A stretch of DNA of 64,000 nt. Origin: Calothrix sp. MO_167.B12 (GTDB lineage Bacteria > Cyanobacteriota > Cyanobacteriia > Cyanobacteriales > Nostocaceae). The stretch lies in contig JASJCJ010000031.1 in assembly GCA_030066045.1 (NCBI GenBank), positions 1 through 64,000 of the forward strand. The letters run 5' to 3'. The stretch's first letter is position 1. Each line of letters begins with the position of its first letter. This document shows, piece after piece, positions 46,165 through 54,178 of the stretch. A program made the position numbers and the translations under genes. The notes under the pieces are model-generated. The model saw only the letters and a list, made by a program, of their open reading frames with translations. It was not told where the DNA came from and searched no databases.

Positions 46165-47091
46165 CTATTTCAAAATATCTTGACGTTGTAAACCAAGCTC
46201 CTGAATCATGTCCCTAATTATTTTGTAATCTTGAGACTTAGCTGCTTCATAACGCAATAATTCCCCGTATCCAGTCACTTGAATCTCTTTGTGGGCATTC
46301 AAAAAGGTATCCTTTATCTTTTTTTTGAGGGATGGATCAAGTTCTTTTCGGTATGCTAAAGGCAAACCGGGTAATGGTTCAGATTCAGCAATAATCCGAT
46401 TACTTGCTTTGGTAATCTGACCATTTTTCAACATTTTATTATAAGTAATATCACTGTCTGCCGCCGCATCCACAGTTTTATTTTTCACTGCTAGCTCCGC
46501 AGCATCGTGACCTCCTGTATAACTGAGTTTACCAAAGAATTCTTCTGGCATTTTACCAGTTGCCTTCTTAACTAGATAGGTGGGAACTAAACCCCCACTA
46601 GTGGAAGTTGGGGAAACAAAAGCAACGTTTTTACCTTTGAGATCCTGAATTGATTTAATATTAGAATCACCAGGAACCACATATATACTCTTGTAAGTAG
46701 ACTTACCGTTACTTTTTCTCACTCCCACAGCAAAAGCTTCTGCACCAGCTTCTTTCTCCGCTAAAACATAGGATAGCGGACCAAACCAAGCGATATCAAT
46801 TTTGTCTCGCTGCATTGCTTCTACTACCCCTGCATACTTAGTTGCAGCAAAGGTTTTGACGGGAATACCGAGCTTTTTCTCCAAGTAGGCTCGCATCGGT
46901 TCAAATTGCTTCTCAATCTCTTCCCTATTTTCTGCGGGAATTAACCCCATGATAATTTCTTTTTTTGCCCCACTTGTTGTAGCAGAATTGCTAGGTGTGA
47001 TGTCAGACTTTTGACTGGAAGTGGTTCCTTGGCAAGCTGTTACAACAGGTAATAGGCTGAGTAAAGCAGTTAATAAGTTGCGGCGATGCAT
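46165..47091 (-). CDS. phnD: PhnD-like phosphonate/phosphite/phosphate-binding lipoprotein
   Basis: A 308-residue periplasmic binding protein. The N-terminus RRNLLTALLSLLPVVTACQG ends in a lipobox (VTAC), so it is a membrane-anchored lipoprotein. The domain shows KEIIMGLIPAENREEIEKQF, DIAWFGPLSYVLAEKEAGAE, LKGKNVAFVSPTSTSGGLVP and YLVKKATG, the PhnD/PtxB pattern. It should capture phosphonate, phosphite or a similar anion for the two permeases downstream. The ATPase PhnC, normally beside phnD, is not found in the window. An inverted repeat 74-108 bp upstream may be regulatory. Confidence 0.92.
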   Translation of the reverse strand: MHRRNLLTALLSLLPVVTACQGTTSSQKSDITPSNSATTSGAKKEIIMGLIPAENREEIEKQFEPMRAYLEKKLGIPVKTFAATKYAGVVEAMQRDKIDIAWFGPLSYVLAEKEAGAEAFAVGVRKSNGKSTYKSIYVVPGDSNIKSIQDLKGKNVAFVSPTSTSGGLVPTYLVKKATGKMPEEFFGKLSYTGGHDAAELAVKNKTVDAAADSDITYNKMLKNGQITKASNRIIAESEPLPGLPLAYRKELDPSLKKKIKDTFLNAHKEIQVTGYGELLRYEAAKSQDYKIIRDMIQELGLQRQDILK

Positions 47092-47164
47092 AAATAACTT
47101 GGCAATCGGTCAGAGTCAGTAATCTTTTAGATTATAGAGAAATCGAGCGAACCAAAACAACCGA

Positions 47165-47199
47165 GATTGAGTATTTTCGCCAAGCTCCAATACTCAATC
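47165..47199. promoter_or_regulatory. Inverted repeat upstream of phnD
   Basis: 11-bp perfect arms GATTGAGTATT and AATACTCAATC with a 13-nt loop, in the phnD upstream region. It may be an operator or the terminator of a lost upstream gene. No Pho-box repeats were recognised. Confidence 0.4.
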
Positions 47200-47259
47200 G
47201 TGCTTTAGACGGTGGATGTAGGTGAGCGGCTTGCCCCTTGAGGGGCAGTCATGATATGT

Positions 47260-47360
47260 TAAACCAACTTTGGGGGTTAAATTCCCCTGCTTCTACAAGC
47301 AGCATCTTTTGCGTCGGGTTAAAATCCCCGTTGCAAAACTCAATTCGCTCATTCTAAATC
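47260..47360 (-). repeat. Dispersed ~100-bp repeat, copy 2 (partner of 21791-21892)
   Basis: On the minus strand it reads GATTTAGAATGAGCGAATT through TTTTAACCCGACGCAAAA to AAGTTGGTTTAA, matching 21791-21892. It directly abuts the duplicated Ap4A phosphorylase fragment. Confidence 0.7.
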
Positions 47361-47366
47361 CTTTAT

Positions 47367-47470
47367 AATACTGCCAACCTGACTTAAAATACCCATTGGA
47401 CCAATATCTTTTAAAATTTGCATCTGCTGGGAATTGCGTACCAACATAGCACCAGCAAAACCAAGGGAGT
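47367..47470 (-). pseudogene. Duplicated 3' end of the Ap4A phosphorylase gene
   Basis: These 104 bp match 48724-48827 with only two differences, i.e. the last ~34 codons of the phosphorylase gene. The fragment has no start and cannot be expressed as an enzyme. The high identity points to a recent duplication. A RAYT gene and REP-like palindromes lie between the two copies. Confidence 0.93.
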
Positions 47471-47485
47471 GGGATCGCAATCCCT

Positions 47486-47519
47486 CGTAGGTTGGGTGAA
47501 ACGAAGTGGAACCCAACAT
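47486..47519. repeat. REP-like palindrome 1 near the RAYT gene
   Basis: GTAGGTTGGGTGAAACGAAG followed by TGGAACCCAACATA: an imperfect palindrome with TTGGGT/ACCCAA arms, the usual form of REPs served by RAYTs. It starts a few bases after the duplicated phosphorylase fragment. Confidence 0.75.
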
Positions 47520-47692
47520 AAAATATGATACAAATAGAGATTATTTAAACAACAAAATACCTCATTGTTCGCCAAAAAATAACGCTGCAAGCCTTGATAT
47601 AAAATTTATTTTGTCGAGAAAAAAGGATACCATAAGCCGAAGGATTGACACAAAGCATATCGCAATTTATTCATTCTCTACAAATATTAAAA

Positions 47693-47724
47693 TGTTGGGT
47701 TACGCTCCGCTCCACCCAACCTAC
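47693..47724. repeat. REP-like palindrome 2 near the RAYT gene
   Basis: TGTTGGGTTACGCTCCGCTC then CACCCAACCTAC, the inverse orientation of the repeat at 47486. The pair flanks ~170 bp downstream of the RAYT gene. Confidence 0.75.
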
Positions 47725-47751
47725 AATGAAAGCAATTCACAATTAAATAAA

Positions 47752-48297
47752 TTATTCATTTCCGATATCATCAGCAAATTGCATCTCTTCTCCCACACCC
47801 CAATTAATATCATAAACACCCCTTTGCACATACAAAATAAAACTCGAATATCGCCAATCCTTTGGTGCTGTCACATATCCATGTCTGACAGGGTTGTAAT
47901 GTATGTAATCAACATGACTGACAAAATCATTTTCATCTTTAATTTGATGTTCCCAAAATCTACGCTGCCAAACCGCTTGTTCCCCTTTTTTCTGACGTGA
48001 TGATAAAATTTTTCCTTTGTACTTTTTATCGCAACGATGACTAAAATAACCCTTAATTAATCGCCAACGACGGGAAAAATCACTATCTCCTGGTGGTAAT
48101 GTCCAAATACAATGAATATGATTTGGTAATATCACAATTGCATCAACTGTAAACGGATATTCTCCAATAATTTTTCTAAACCCTTGCCGCAATAATAAAA
48201 TATTCGATCGCTCGCAAAGAAAATTTCGTCGGTTGTGGGTAACAACGGTGAAGAAAAATGTACCTCCCTCAATTTTGGCTCTGCGATATTCCATCAA
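47752..48297 (-). CDS. REP-associated tyrosine transposase (RAYT)
   Basis: A 181-residue Y1/HUH-family protein. The N-terminus MEYRRAKIEGGTFFFTVVTH and the HUH motif VILPNHIHCIWTLPPGDSDF are followed by RRWRLIKGYFS, VWQRRFWEHQIKDENDF and the catalytic-Tyr region VDYIHYNPVRHGYV. RAYTs process REP palindromes and are usually single-copy and domesticated rather than flanked by IS ends. REP-like sequences lie on both sides (47486, 47693, 48425), which supports the call. Frames on the opposite strand here are shadows. Confidence 0.92.
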   Translation of the reverse strand: MMEYRRAKIEGGTFFFTVVTHNRRNFLCERSNILLLRQGFRKIIGEYPFTVDAIVILPNHIHCIWTLPPGDSDFSRRWRLIKGYFSHRCDKKYKGKILSSRQKKGEQAVWQRRFWEHQIKDENDFVSHVDYIHYNPVRHGYVTAPKDWRYSSFILYVQRGVYDINWGVGEEMQFADDIGNE

Positions 48298-48424
48298 ATT
48301 CTTGGTTACTGTACATAAATAATACGCGACAAATAAAAATTTATAGATAAAATACCGCTTTTGTTGCGTTTATTACGGATTTTATTAAATGAAATGCAAT
48401 ATTTATTACTTCTAATAATCCCCT

Positions 48425-48456
48425 GTAGGTTAGGTTCCGCTACCCTGTACCCAACA
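48425..48456. repeat. REP-like palindrome 3 near the RAYT gene
   Basis: GTAGGTTAGGTTCCGCTACC then CTGTACCCAACA, a diverged copy of the same palindrome, upstream of the RAYT gene. Confidence 0.65.
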
Positions 48457-48614
48457 ATTCTATCCATCTTCACCGAAAAATAAACTGGATACAAGCCCCC
48501 CGCAGTCGCTCATGGGGGAAACCCCCAAGACCGCGCTGCTCTCCGGATTTATCCGTGGAGAAAAAACAAACGATTTTATAATTATTTCAAGCCCCTGGCT
48601 TTAGATATGGGGTC

Positions 48615-48646
48615 ACGACAGTCGCGCTACCCAGAGCGACTGTCGT
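48615..48646. terminator. GC-rich hairpin downstream of the Ap4A phosphorylase gene
   Basis: Perfect 11-bp arms ACGACAGTCGC (48615-48625) and GCGACTGTCGT (48636-48646) with a 10-nt loop, about 70 bp past the phosphorylase stop on its strand. No clear T-run follows, so termination is only one possibility. Confidence 0.45.
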
Positions 48647-48667
48647 CGTCGGGGGGTCGCTCGTCAA

Positions 48668-48702
48668 TCCAAAATCCAAAATCCAAAATCCAAAATCCAA
48701 AA
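48668..48702. repeat. Heptanucleotide tandem repeat TCCAAAA
   Basis: Five exact copies of TCCAAAA just downstream of the Ap4A phosphorylase gene. Confidence 0.9.
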
Positions 48703-48717
48703 TTGAATGACATTAAA

Positions 48718-49623
48718 TTATTGAATACTGCCAACCTGACTTAAAATACCCATTGGACCAATATCTTTTAAAACTTGCATCTGCTGGGAATTGCGTACTA
48801 ACATAGCACCAGCAAAACCAAGGGAGTTGACTGGAATTGATTGAAAACTTTCCTGCGATCGCGGTACAATTAACATCCACTCCCTTGTAGCTAAAAGGTT
48901 ATAAGCTCCAGATATGGTTTGATTATTTCCTGGCAACCCAACTGCTGTTAACAACTGATAGTAACTTTCTAATCCTGCTGCTGCACAATCAGGATTAAAA
49001 CTAGTAAAAGCGTGTAAAAAAGGTAATTGGGGGATAGTGCCAATAGAACCCTTAAATTGAGCATTTTTCAATAAGGGAGCAATGGGTATGTGAGTTCCAT
49101 CGGGTGACAAGGGTAAGGGAACCATTTGTAAATGCTTGTGTCTTTGACTGGCACCGGCAACCTTACCAGAGTTATAGAATACCAAACCATCAAACTCTGC
49201 CAAACAAGCTCCCATTGCCTGAAAATCTGCCCAGGTAAGTGGCGATTCTTGCTGTTCAAACTCACGGGTAATAATTAATAGGTGATAGTCTACAACATTG
49301 TATTTATTCAACAAACAAACATGAGTTGGAGAAATATCAGCCACAAATAAATCCGCTTCATAGGGAAGAAAGGGATTAAATTCTTTGCCAGTGGATGCTT
49401 TTTGCTTCTCCTGTTGCTGTTTAGCTTTATCCTTACGAACCAGGTTAGACATAATCCTGACTAGGAAACGTACCCCATCCTGCTCGACAAATTCAAATTC
49501 TGTAGGAATAGACAATAGGGCACCGCATTTTAAAGCGTGTTCAGTTCGTTCCTGAATGCAATGCCACAAAGTACCGGGTTGCAGCAAAATCTGGTTTTGT
49601 GTTTTTGAATTTTCTTTGTCCAT
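48718..49623 (-). CDS. Ap4A phosphorylase / ATP adenylyltransferase
   Basis: A 301-residue HIT-like enzyme that splits diadenosine tetraphosphate with phosphate into ATP and ADP. The N-terminal GTLWHCIQERTEHALKCGAL, middle NPFLPYEADLFVADISPTHV, LLNKYNVVDYHLLIITREFE, and the histidine-triad-like NSGKVAGASQRHKHLQMVPL are typical of the Apa1/2-like bacterial family with the catalytic His in HKHLQ. It is cytoplasmic and stress related. The 3' end (last 104 bp) is also present as a fragment at 47367-47470. It stands alone, downstream of the barrel-protein gene on the same strand. Confidence 0.92.
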   Translation of the reverse strand: MDKENSKTQNQILLQPGTLWHCIQERTEHALKCGALLSIPTEFEFVEQDGVRFLVRIMSNLVRKDKAKQQQEKQKASTGKEFNPFLPYEADLFVADISPTHVCLLNKYNVVDYHLLIITREFEQQESPLTWADFQAMGACLAEFDGLVFYNSGKVAGASQRHKHLQMVPLPLSPDGTHIPIAPLLKNAQFKGSIGTIPQLPFLHAFTSFNPDCAAAGLESYYQLLTAVGLPGNNQTISGAYNLLATREWMLIVPRSQESFQSIPVNSLGFAGAMLVRNSQQMQVLKDIGPMGILSQVGSIQ

Positions 49624-49691
49624 AATATGTTGCCAACATTTTGTGATTTGGTATCAGCTTTTAGACTTGACAAACATCCTCTAAAAACTTC

Positions 49692-51350
49692 TCAAAATCT
49701 ACCCAATTCTAAACTGTAATTAACACCAATAAACCAACCATCAAAATCAATTCTTGGGTCTGTAGAACCGCCTAGAACAATACCACTTTGTACACTAAAT
49801 TGACTAGTTTTAGAGACAGAATAATTTAAATTAGCGTATAGTCGATGGAAATTATCTTCGCGATCGCGTCTGGTAAAATCAGAAAAGTTAAATTGGTAAT
49901 TTAGTCCCACTTGTAGAGGTTGCCACCGATAATTCATCGATAGCCACAGTGAATTGATGACTCGATTCCGGCTATCTGGATCGGCAAAATTATAACGAAA
50001 TTCGTAAACGCTATCTAAAGTTAATTTGGGAGCAATCAAGCTACGTCTTGATAGAGAAAAGCGGAGAGAATTTTCACTCAAAAAGCGATCGCCAGAAGAG
50101 AAGAAATCGCTACTCCTAGCATAAAATAAATTTTGATGAGTCCAACCTATCCCTGCATAGGTTTGAGGTGCTAACTTTTGGTAAAGATTGAGATTAAATC
50201 TAATTTGGTTATAATCAAACTCTGATTGTTTGATATATCGAATTAGATACCCATCAACAGATGTATTCAAACTAGTATTTTTGCCAAAGCGCAAAGAGCC
50301 AGAAGCCAATGTCAATCCAGAATAAAATAAACCATCTCCTATGGGATCTACTTCTGAGGAAAAGATATTAGTGCTAGTAAAATAGCCAAGGTAACCAATT
50401 AGAAAACCCGCAGGAGCCGGTTGACGTTTGGGTGGTTTTTTTGGAGGAGTGGGAATTTGCTCTACAGGTGGTGGAGTTTTCCCTGAATTTTGATTATTCG
50501 CCTCTCTAACCCTTAATGTCCCCAACTCCTCTCGACTAGATGGCTGTGGAGTTTTCCCTGAATTTTGATTATTCGCCTCTCTAACCCTTAATGTCCCCAA
50601 CTCCTCTCGACTAGATGACTTGAGACTCCTCCTCAACCTCTCTATCTTATCTTCTGACTCACTACGCTGAGGCTCGGTTAATGGTGGTGCCTCTGTAGGA
50701 GAAGAAGTAGGAAGATTTGGTTCTCCTTCTACAGGTGGTGGATCACTTTGTTGCTCATTAGTAGAAGGATTATTTGGTTCGGGATTCGACTGAGAAATAG
50801 ATTGCGTATCTGCTTGGGAAATTTTTAGAGGTAAAGAAACACAAAGATTTTGACTCTTGATTTCATTATATTTACAGAGGTTCAAATTTGATTTTCTTAT
50901 ATCCAAATTTGATTTTCTTATATCCAATGCAGATGGGGCAAAAAATGAATCTATCTCAGGTTTAAAATTAATTAGATTTGTATATCTATCAATAGAATGA
51001 TTTTGTCGATCAAAATGACCAAATATGGTATTTTTTAATGCATTACTTTGTTTCAATTGAATGTGGGTTAATTGCCGATGAGACTTAGAACATGAGCGAT
51101 CGCTGACTTGATCCCCGCAATTGCGTATTTTCTCAACACTAACCAACGGTGCAGCATTGGTAATAGTATGATGACAAATAGTAGTAATTGTAGTGAATAC
51201 AATTGAAATTATGTAGTGCCTGCAATTGTGCGTTTGTCCCTTGAACTGCTGCCTATGGGAGGGGAGCAAACTCAAGAATATACAACCAATATCAAGCCAT
51301 CGGCTAATTTGGTAATTACCTCTTGTAATCTTCCTTTTTGTGTGAGTCAC
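49692..51350 (-). CDS. Outer-membrane barrel-like protein with proline-rich linker
   Basis: A 552-residue protein; the start is unsure (GTG at 51350, no strong ribosome site). A hydrophobic export-like stretch IISIVFTTITTICHHTITNA lies near residues 48-67. Then comes a low-complexity linker with Pro/Ser/Asn and a 25-residue tandem duplication (SSREELGTLRVREANNQNSG twice). From about 315 to the end the sequence is amphipathic beta strands (FNLNLYQKLAPQTYAGIGW, SLWLSMNYRWQPLQVGLNYQ, DGWFIGVNYSLELGRF), ending in the aromatic terminal strand typical of outer-membrane barrels. No precise family is recognised. It is divergent from the FecR-domain gene, which is also surface-type. Confidence 0.68.
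   Translation of the reverse strand: MTHTKRKITRGNYQISRWLDIGCIFLSLLPSHRQQFKGQTHNCRHYIISIVFTTITTICHHTITNAAPLVSVEKIRNCGDQVSDRSCSKSHRQLTHIQLKQSNALKNTIFGHFDRQNHSIDRYTNLINFKPEIDSFFAPSALDIRKSNLDIRKSNLNLCKYNEIKSQNLCVSLPLKISQADTQSISQSNPEPNNPSTNEQQSDPPPVEGEPNLPTSSPTEAPPLTEPQRSESEDKIERLRRSLKSSSREELGTLRVREANNQNSGKTPQPSSREELGTLRVREANNQNSGKTPPPVEQIPTPPKKPPKRQPAPAGFLIGYLGYFTSTNIFSSEVDPIGDGLFYSGLTLASGSLRFGKNTSLNTSVDGYLIRYIKQSEFDYNQIRFNLNLYQKLAPQTYAGIGWTHQNLFYARSSDFFSSGDRFLSENSLRFSLSRRSLIAPKLTLDSVYEFRYNFADPDSRNRVINSLWLSMNYRWQPLQVGLNYQFNFSDFTRRDREDNFHRLYANLNYSVSKTSQFSVQSGIVLGGSTDPRIDFDGWFIGVNYSLELGRF
50471..50620 (-). repeat. 75-bp in-frame tandem duplication inside the barrel-protein gene
   Basis: Two almost identical 75-bp units (about 50471-50545 and 50546-50620) encode the same 25 residues, differing at the end only by QP versus PP. 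The high identity implies a recent event, and the reading frame is kept. Confidence 0.9.
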
Positions 51351-51456
51351 TTTACATTCTTGTGTGTGTTGTTACTAAAATGCAGTATAATATCTAACTT
51401 AATTATGCAGAGTAATTCCCTGATAACACTTGAATTAGAGTGAAATAAGATATTTA

Positions 51457-51488
51457 TAGTACATTTAACGGTATGTTTAACGGTATGT
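51457..51488. repeat. Short 12-bp tandem repeat
   Basis: TTTAACGGTATG occurs twice in a row followed by a partial copy. The gap 51351-51805 is otherwise AT-rich and carries the divergent promoters, which I could not locate. Confidence 0.6.
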
Positions 51489-51670
51489 TTGATTATCTTA
51501 CTTGAAGTTTTGATTAAGTTTAAGCATAATTACGTAAGAAACTTAGTTATCCTTAGTAGGGGAAATAATCCAAGTTTCACAGATTGCTATCCTTTCATAA
51601 CTCCTATTTAGACAAACATTAAACCCAAAATCTGAAATCTTAAGTGCTATCAGAGATTGACTATTACATA

Positions 51671-51706
51671 CTCTCACAAGGAGGATAAACCACTTCCTTG
51701 TAAGAG
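51671..51706 (+). terminator. Hairpin followed by T-run upstream of the FecR gene
   Basis: Arms CTCTCACAAGGA and TCCTTGTAAGAG (11 of 12 pairs) with a 12-nt loop, followed by TTTT. It is on the plus strand 100 bp before the FecR-domain gene, so it could act as an attenuator; no leader ORF is seen. Confidence 0.5.
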
Positions 51707-51805
51707 TTTTATATGTGTTGTCTGACAGCAGAGATTGAGGAGGGTTAGGATAGTTGGTGCATCTGGTTTGATATCAAAGTTACAAATTCTCCAAGGTCAC
51801 CAGGT

Positions 51806-53497
51806 ATGTCTTACAAATTGTTGCCATTGTTAATAACTGCTTTGTGGGGAGTAATGGTACTGCCCTTACCAGATAGGGCTGATGCTAACAGGCCCCTAGT
51901 TAGGGCTTTAATTAAAGATCTTCGCAATTTTGTGCAGCTTAGAGCCAAAAATAGACCAATTCGTAATGCACGTAGAGCGGATGCTATGACTCCTGGAGAC
52001 GGGTTGTTCACAGGTAAGTCTTCCTTAGCAGACTTGCTTTTTAACGACGGTTCTCTGGCACGGGTAGGAGAAAGGGCTGTATTTAATTTTTTACCCAGAA
52101 CCCGTAACTTTAGACTTAATAATGGGACTGTATTACTGTTAATTCCACCGGGAAGGGGTCGAACAAACATTAGAACTCCCAGTGCTGCTGCTGCTATTCG
52201 CGGTTCAGCATTATTTGTCCGTTACGACAAGAATACAAAAATTACGGTTGTGGGTGCCCTCACAAATAGTGGTATTGAAGTTTTTAATAAAAATGCTTCA
52301 AGAAGCCAAGTGCTAAAAGCTGGACAGATGATGGTTGTGCAAGATGGCGATTTTAAAGGTTTATACGACTTCGATCTTAGAACTTTTTATCGCACTAGTG
52401 ATCTAGTTAAGGATTTGGAGTTAGACAAACCAAATAGTACTGTTATTCCAGCTCCTGCAATTTCCAGTGTGCGTGCAGAAACTGTGACAGCGATTAAAGA
52501 ACAAATACCAATAACTTTAGGTCAGGGCGTACAAGAGAACCCCTCTTTTGTGGCACTCACAGACAACAACAACACATCTGACTCTAAGAAAGATAGTAAT
52601 AATAAAAAATCCGAGGAAGATTCTTCTGTTACCTCAGCTACTAATACTGGTAATGATCGGACAGTAGATTTTGTGCAATCAGGTGACGCTGCGTCTGACT
52701 TTCAAAAGAATGACGTTGAAAATACTCCATCATCTACTACTGATTCATCTAACACTATAACCATTGAAAATTCTCCTGGAAATTCAGGACAAGAGCAAAC
52801 TGCACAACCCGTAAAACCGGCACAGCCTACGCCGATACAACCAGCAGTAACGAATTCAGGACAAGAGCAAACTGCACAACCCGTACAGCCAGTACAGCCA
52901 GCACAACCGGCAGTACCTAATTCAAATTCAGGACAAGAACAACCGGCACAACCCGTACAGCCAGTACAGCCAGCACAACCGGCAATACCTAATTCAAATT
53001 CAGGACAAGAACAACCGGCACAACCCGTACAGCCAGTACAGCCAGCACAACCGGCAATACCTAATTCAAATTCAGGACAAGAACAACCGGCACAGCCAGC
53101 ACAACCAGCACAACCGGCACAACCGGCAATACCTAATTCAAATTCAGGACAAGAACAACCGGCACAACCGGCACAGCCAGCACAACCAGCACAGCCAGCA
53201 CAGCCAGCACAGCCCGCACAACCAGCACAACCGGCAATACCTAATTCAAATTCAGGACAAGAACAACCAGCACAGCCAGCACAACCAGCACAACCAGCAC
53301 AACCGGCAGTACCTAATTCAAATTCAGGACAAGAACAACCGGCACAGCCAGCACAACCAGCACAACCAGCACAACCGGCAATACCTGATTCAAATTCAGG
53401 ACAAGGGCAGGATAATCCTCCTGTAGATAATCCAGGACAAGAGCAGCCTACAATGCCTGAAGAGCCTGGGAAAGAGCCACCAAAGGTAAGCACATAA
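51806..53497 (+). CDS. FecR-domain exported protein with long Pro/Gln/Ala repeat tail
   Basis: A 563-residue protein. A signal peptide ([20 protein letters not shown]) is followed by a FecR domain: [35 protein letters not shown], and [20 protein letters not shown], up to about residue 185. After an acidic Ser/Asn linker (about 255-325), eight SGQEQ-headed units of QPAQPAQPA type run to about 530. FecR domains outside iron-siderophore signalling occur in cyanobacterial surface proteins. The repeat region is probably an extended wall- or peptidoglycan-spanning rod. The repeat number probably varies by slippage. A TpsB-like porin is encoded 45 kb away; no link is implied. Confidence 0.85.
   Translation: MSYKLLPLLITALWGVMVLPLPDRADANRPLVRALIKDLRNFVQLRAKNRPIRNARRADAMTPGDGLFTGKSSLADLLFNDGSLARVGERAVFNFLPRTRNFRLNNGTVLLLIPPGRGRTNIRTPSAAAAIRGSALFVRYDKNTKITVVGALTNSGIEVFNKNASRSQVLKAGQMMVVQDGDFKGLYDFDLRTFYRTSDLVKDLELDKPNSTVIPAPAISSVRAETVTAIKEQIPITLGQGVQENPSFVALTDNNNTSDSKKDSNNKKSEEDSSVTSATNTGNDRTVDFVQSGDAASDFQKNDVENTPSSTTDSSNTITIENSPGNSGQEQTAQPVKPAQPTPIQPAVTNSGQEQTAQPVQPVQPAQPAVPNSNSGQEQPAQPVQPVQPAQPAIPNSNSGQEQPAQPVQPVQPAQPAIPNSNSGQEQPAQPAQPAQPAQPAIPNSNSGQEQPAQPAQPAQPAQPAQPAQPAQPAQPAIPNSNSGQEQPAQPAQPAQPAQPAVPNSNSGQEQPAQPAQPAQPAQPAIPDSNSGQGQDNPPVDNPGQEQPTMPEEPGKEPPKVST
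52843..53402 (+). repeat. Long in-frame tandem repeat in the FecR gene
   Basis: Units of about 72 bp with a TTCAGGACAAGAACAACC head and a variable run of 9-bp CAACCGGCA/CAGCCAGCA subrepeats. One unit is extended to eight subrepeats. The opposite strand reads as a Cys/Gly repeat frame that is an artefact of this array. Confidence 0.92.
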
Positions 53498-53558
53498 TAT
53501 TTGAGTGCGACTTGAATCAGGCAGCTCAAGCTGGAGGCACCTATGCTGAAGGGGACAA

Positions 53559-53585
53559 TTAGTGAGGGATTCTGACCCTCACTAA
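53559..53585 (+). terminator. Terminator-like hairpin after the FecR gene
   Basis: Perfect 10-bp arms TTAGTGAGGG (53559-53568) and CCCTCACTAA (53576-53585), 7-nt loop, about 60 bp after the stop. A T-run is missing, but an A-rich GGGACTGAAAAATAAAAAA follows. Confidence 0.55.
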
Positions 53586-53865
53586 GGGACTGAAAAATAA
53601 AAAAATGTCCCAAAATTTCATAGTCCTACAGGCAGCCTTGCCTGTACCAGGAGTTTCCCAGGGATGCTTACCCCTTTTGGGGAAATTCAAAATGCCTCTT
53701 GCAAAAGAGCTATGCTAACAAAATACAAGATTAATCGATATGTTGACCTATAAGGGCAATTAGTGGGAATCCAGGTATTAACAACTGAAGAGCAACTAGC
53801 GTGCATTGCCGTTTATGCCTTTAGTCCTGAAATTATGGACTAAGAACGTATTTGACTAGATATGT

Positions 53866-54037
53866 CTATTACTCCCTTCGGTGCTATAAAATTACCGAAG
53901 AATTGTAGGCTGGGTTGAGGGACGAAACCCAGCATATCGTTGGGTTTCACTTCGTACCACTTCGTGGAAGCAAGCTACAACCCAACCTACGTTATAGATA
54001 ATCTTCTGCCGGGAAGGGAGTAATGGATGGATATGCC
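53866..54037. repeat. Repeat patch with REP-like core
   Basis: Contains GTAGGCTGGGTTGAGGGACG then AAACCCAGCA (53906-53937) and the inverse AACCCAACCTACG (53978-53991), so two REP-like halves of the RAYT-associated family. Outside them are facing ATTACTCCCTTC ends. The gap 53498-54140 has no gene. Confidence 0.6.
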
Positions 54038-54130
54038 CAGATTTTTACCAGAACCGCGACCAAAGCCCCGGTTTTCTAAACCTGGGGATGTAGGGCGCAG
54101 GCAAATTTATTCGCTGTCTTAAAAAATGTC

Positions 54131-54158
54131 CTGACGAAAGTTAAGAGTGCTGTATAAT
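54131..54158 (+). promoter_or_regulatory. Sigma-70-type promoter of the second tnpB
   Basis: CTGACG at 54131-54136 and TATAAT at 54153-54158, spacing 16 nt. A strong AGGAGG ribosome site at 54165-54170 lies 8 nt before the ATG at 54179. Confidence 0.6.
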
Positions 54159-54178
54159 ATTGTTAGGAGGTGATGAGA

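Noticed and set aside
47506-48000. 164-codon plus-strand frame opposite the RAYT gene
   Set aside because: It crosses REP palindromes and lies antisense to the conserved RAYT motifs.
52702-53613. Long minus-strand frame rich in Cys-Ala-Gly repeats
   Set aside because: It is the exact opposite strand of the FecR gene repeat array; the composition is explained by the Pro/Gln/Ala codons on the real strand.
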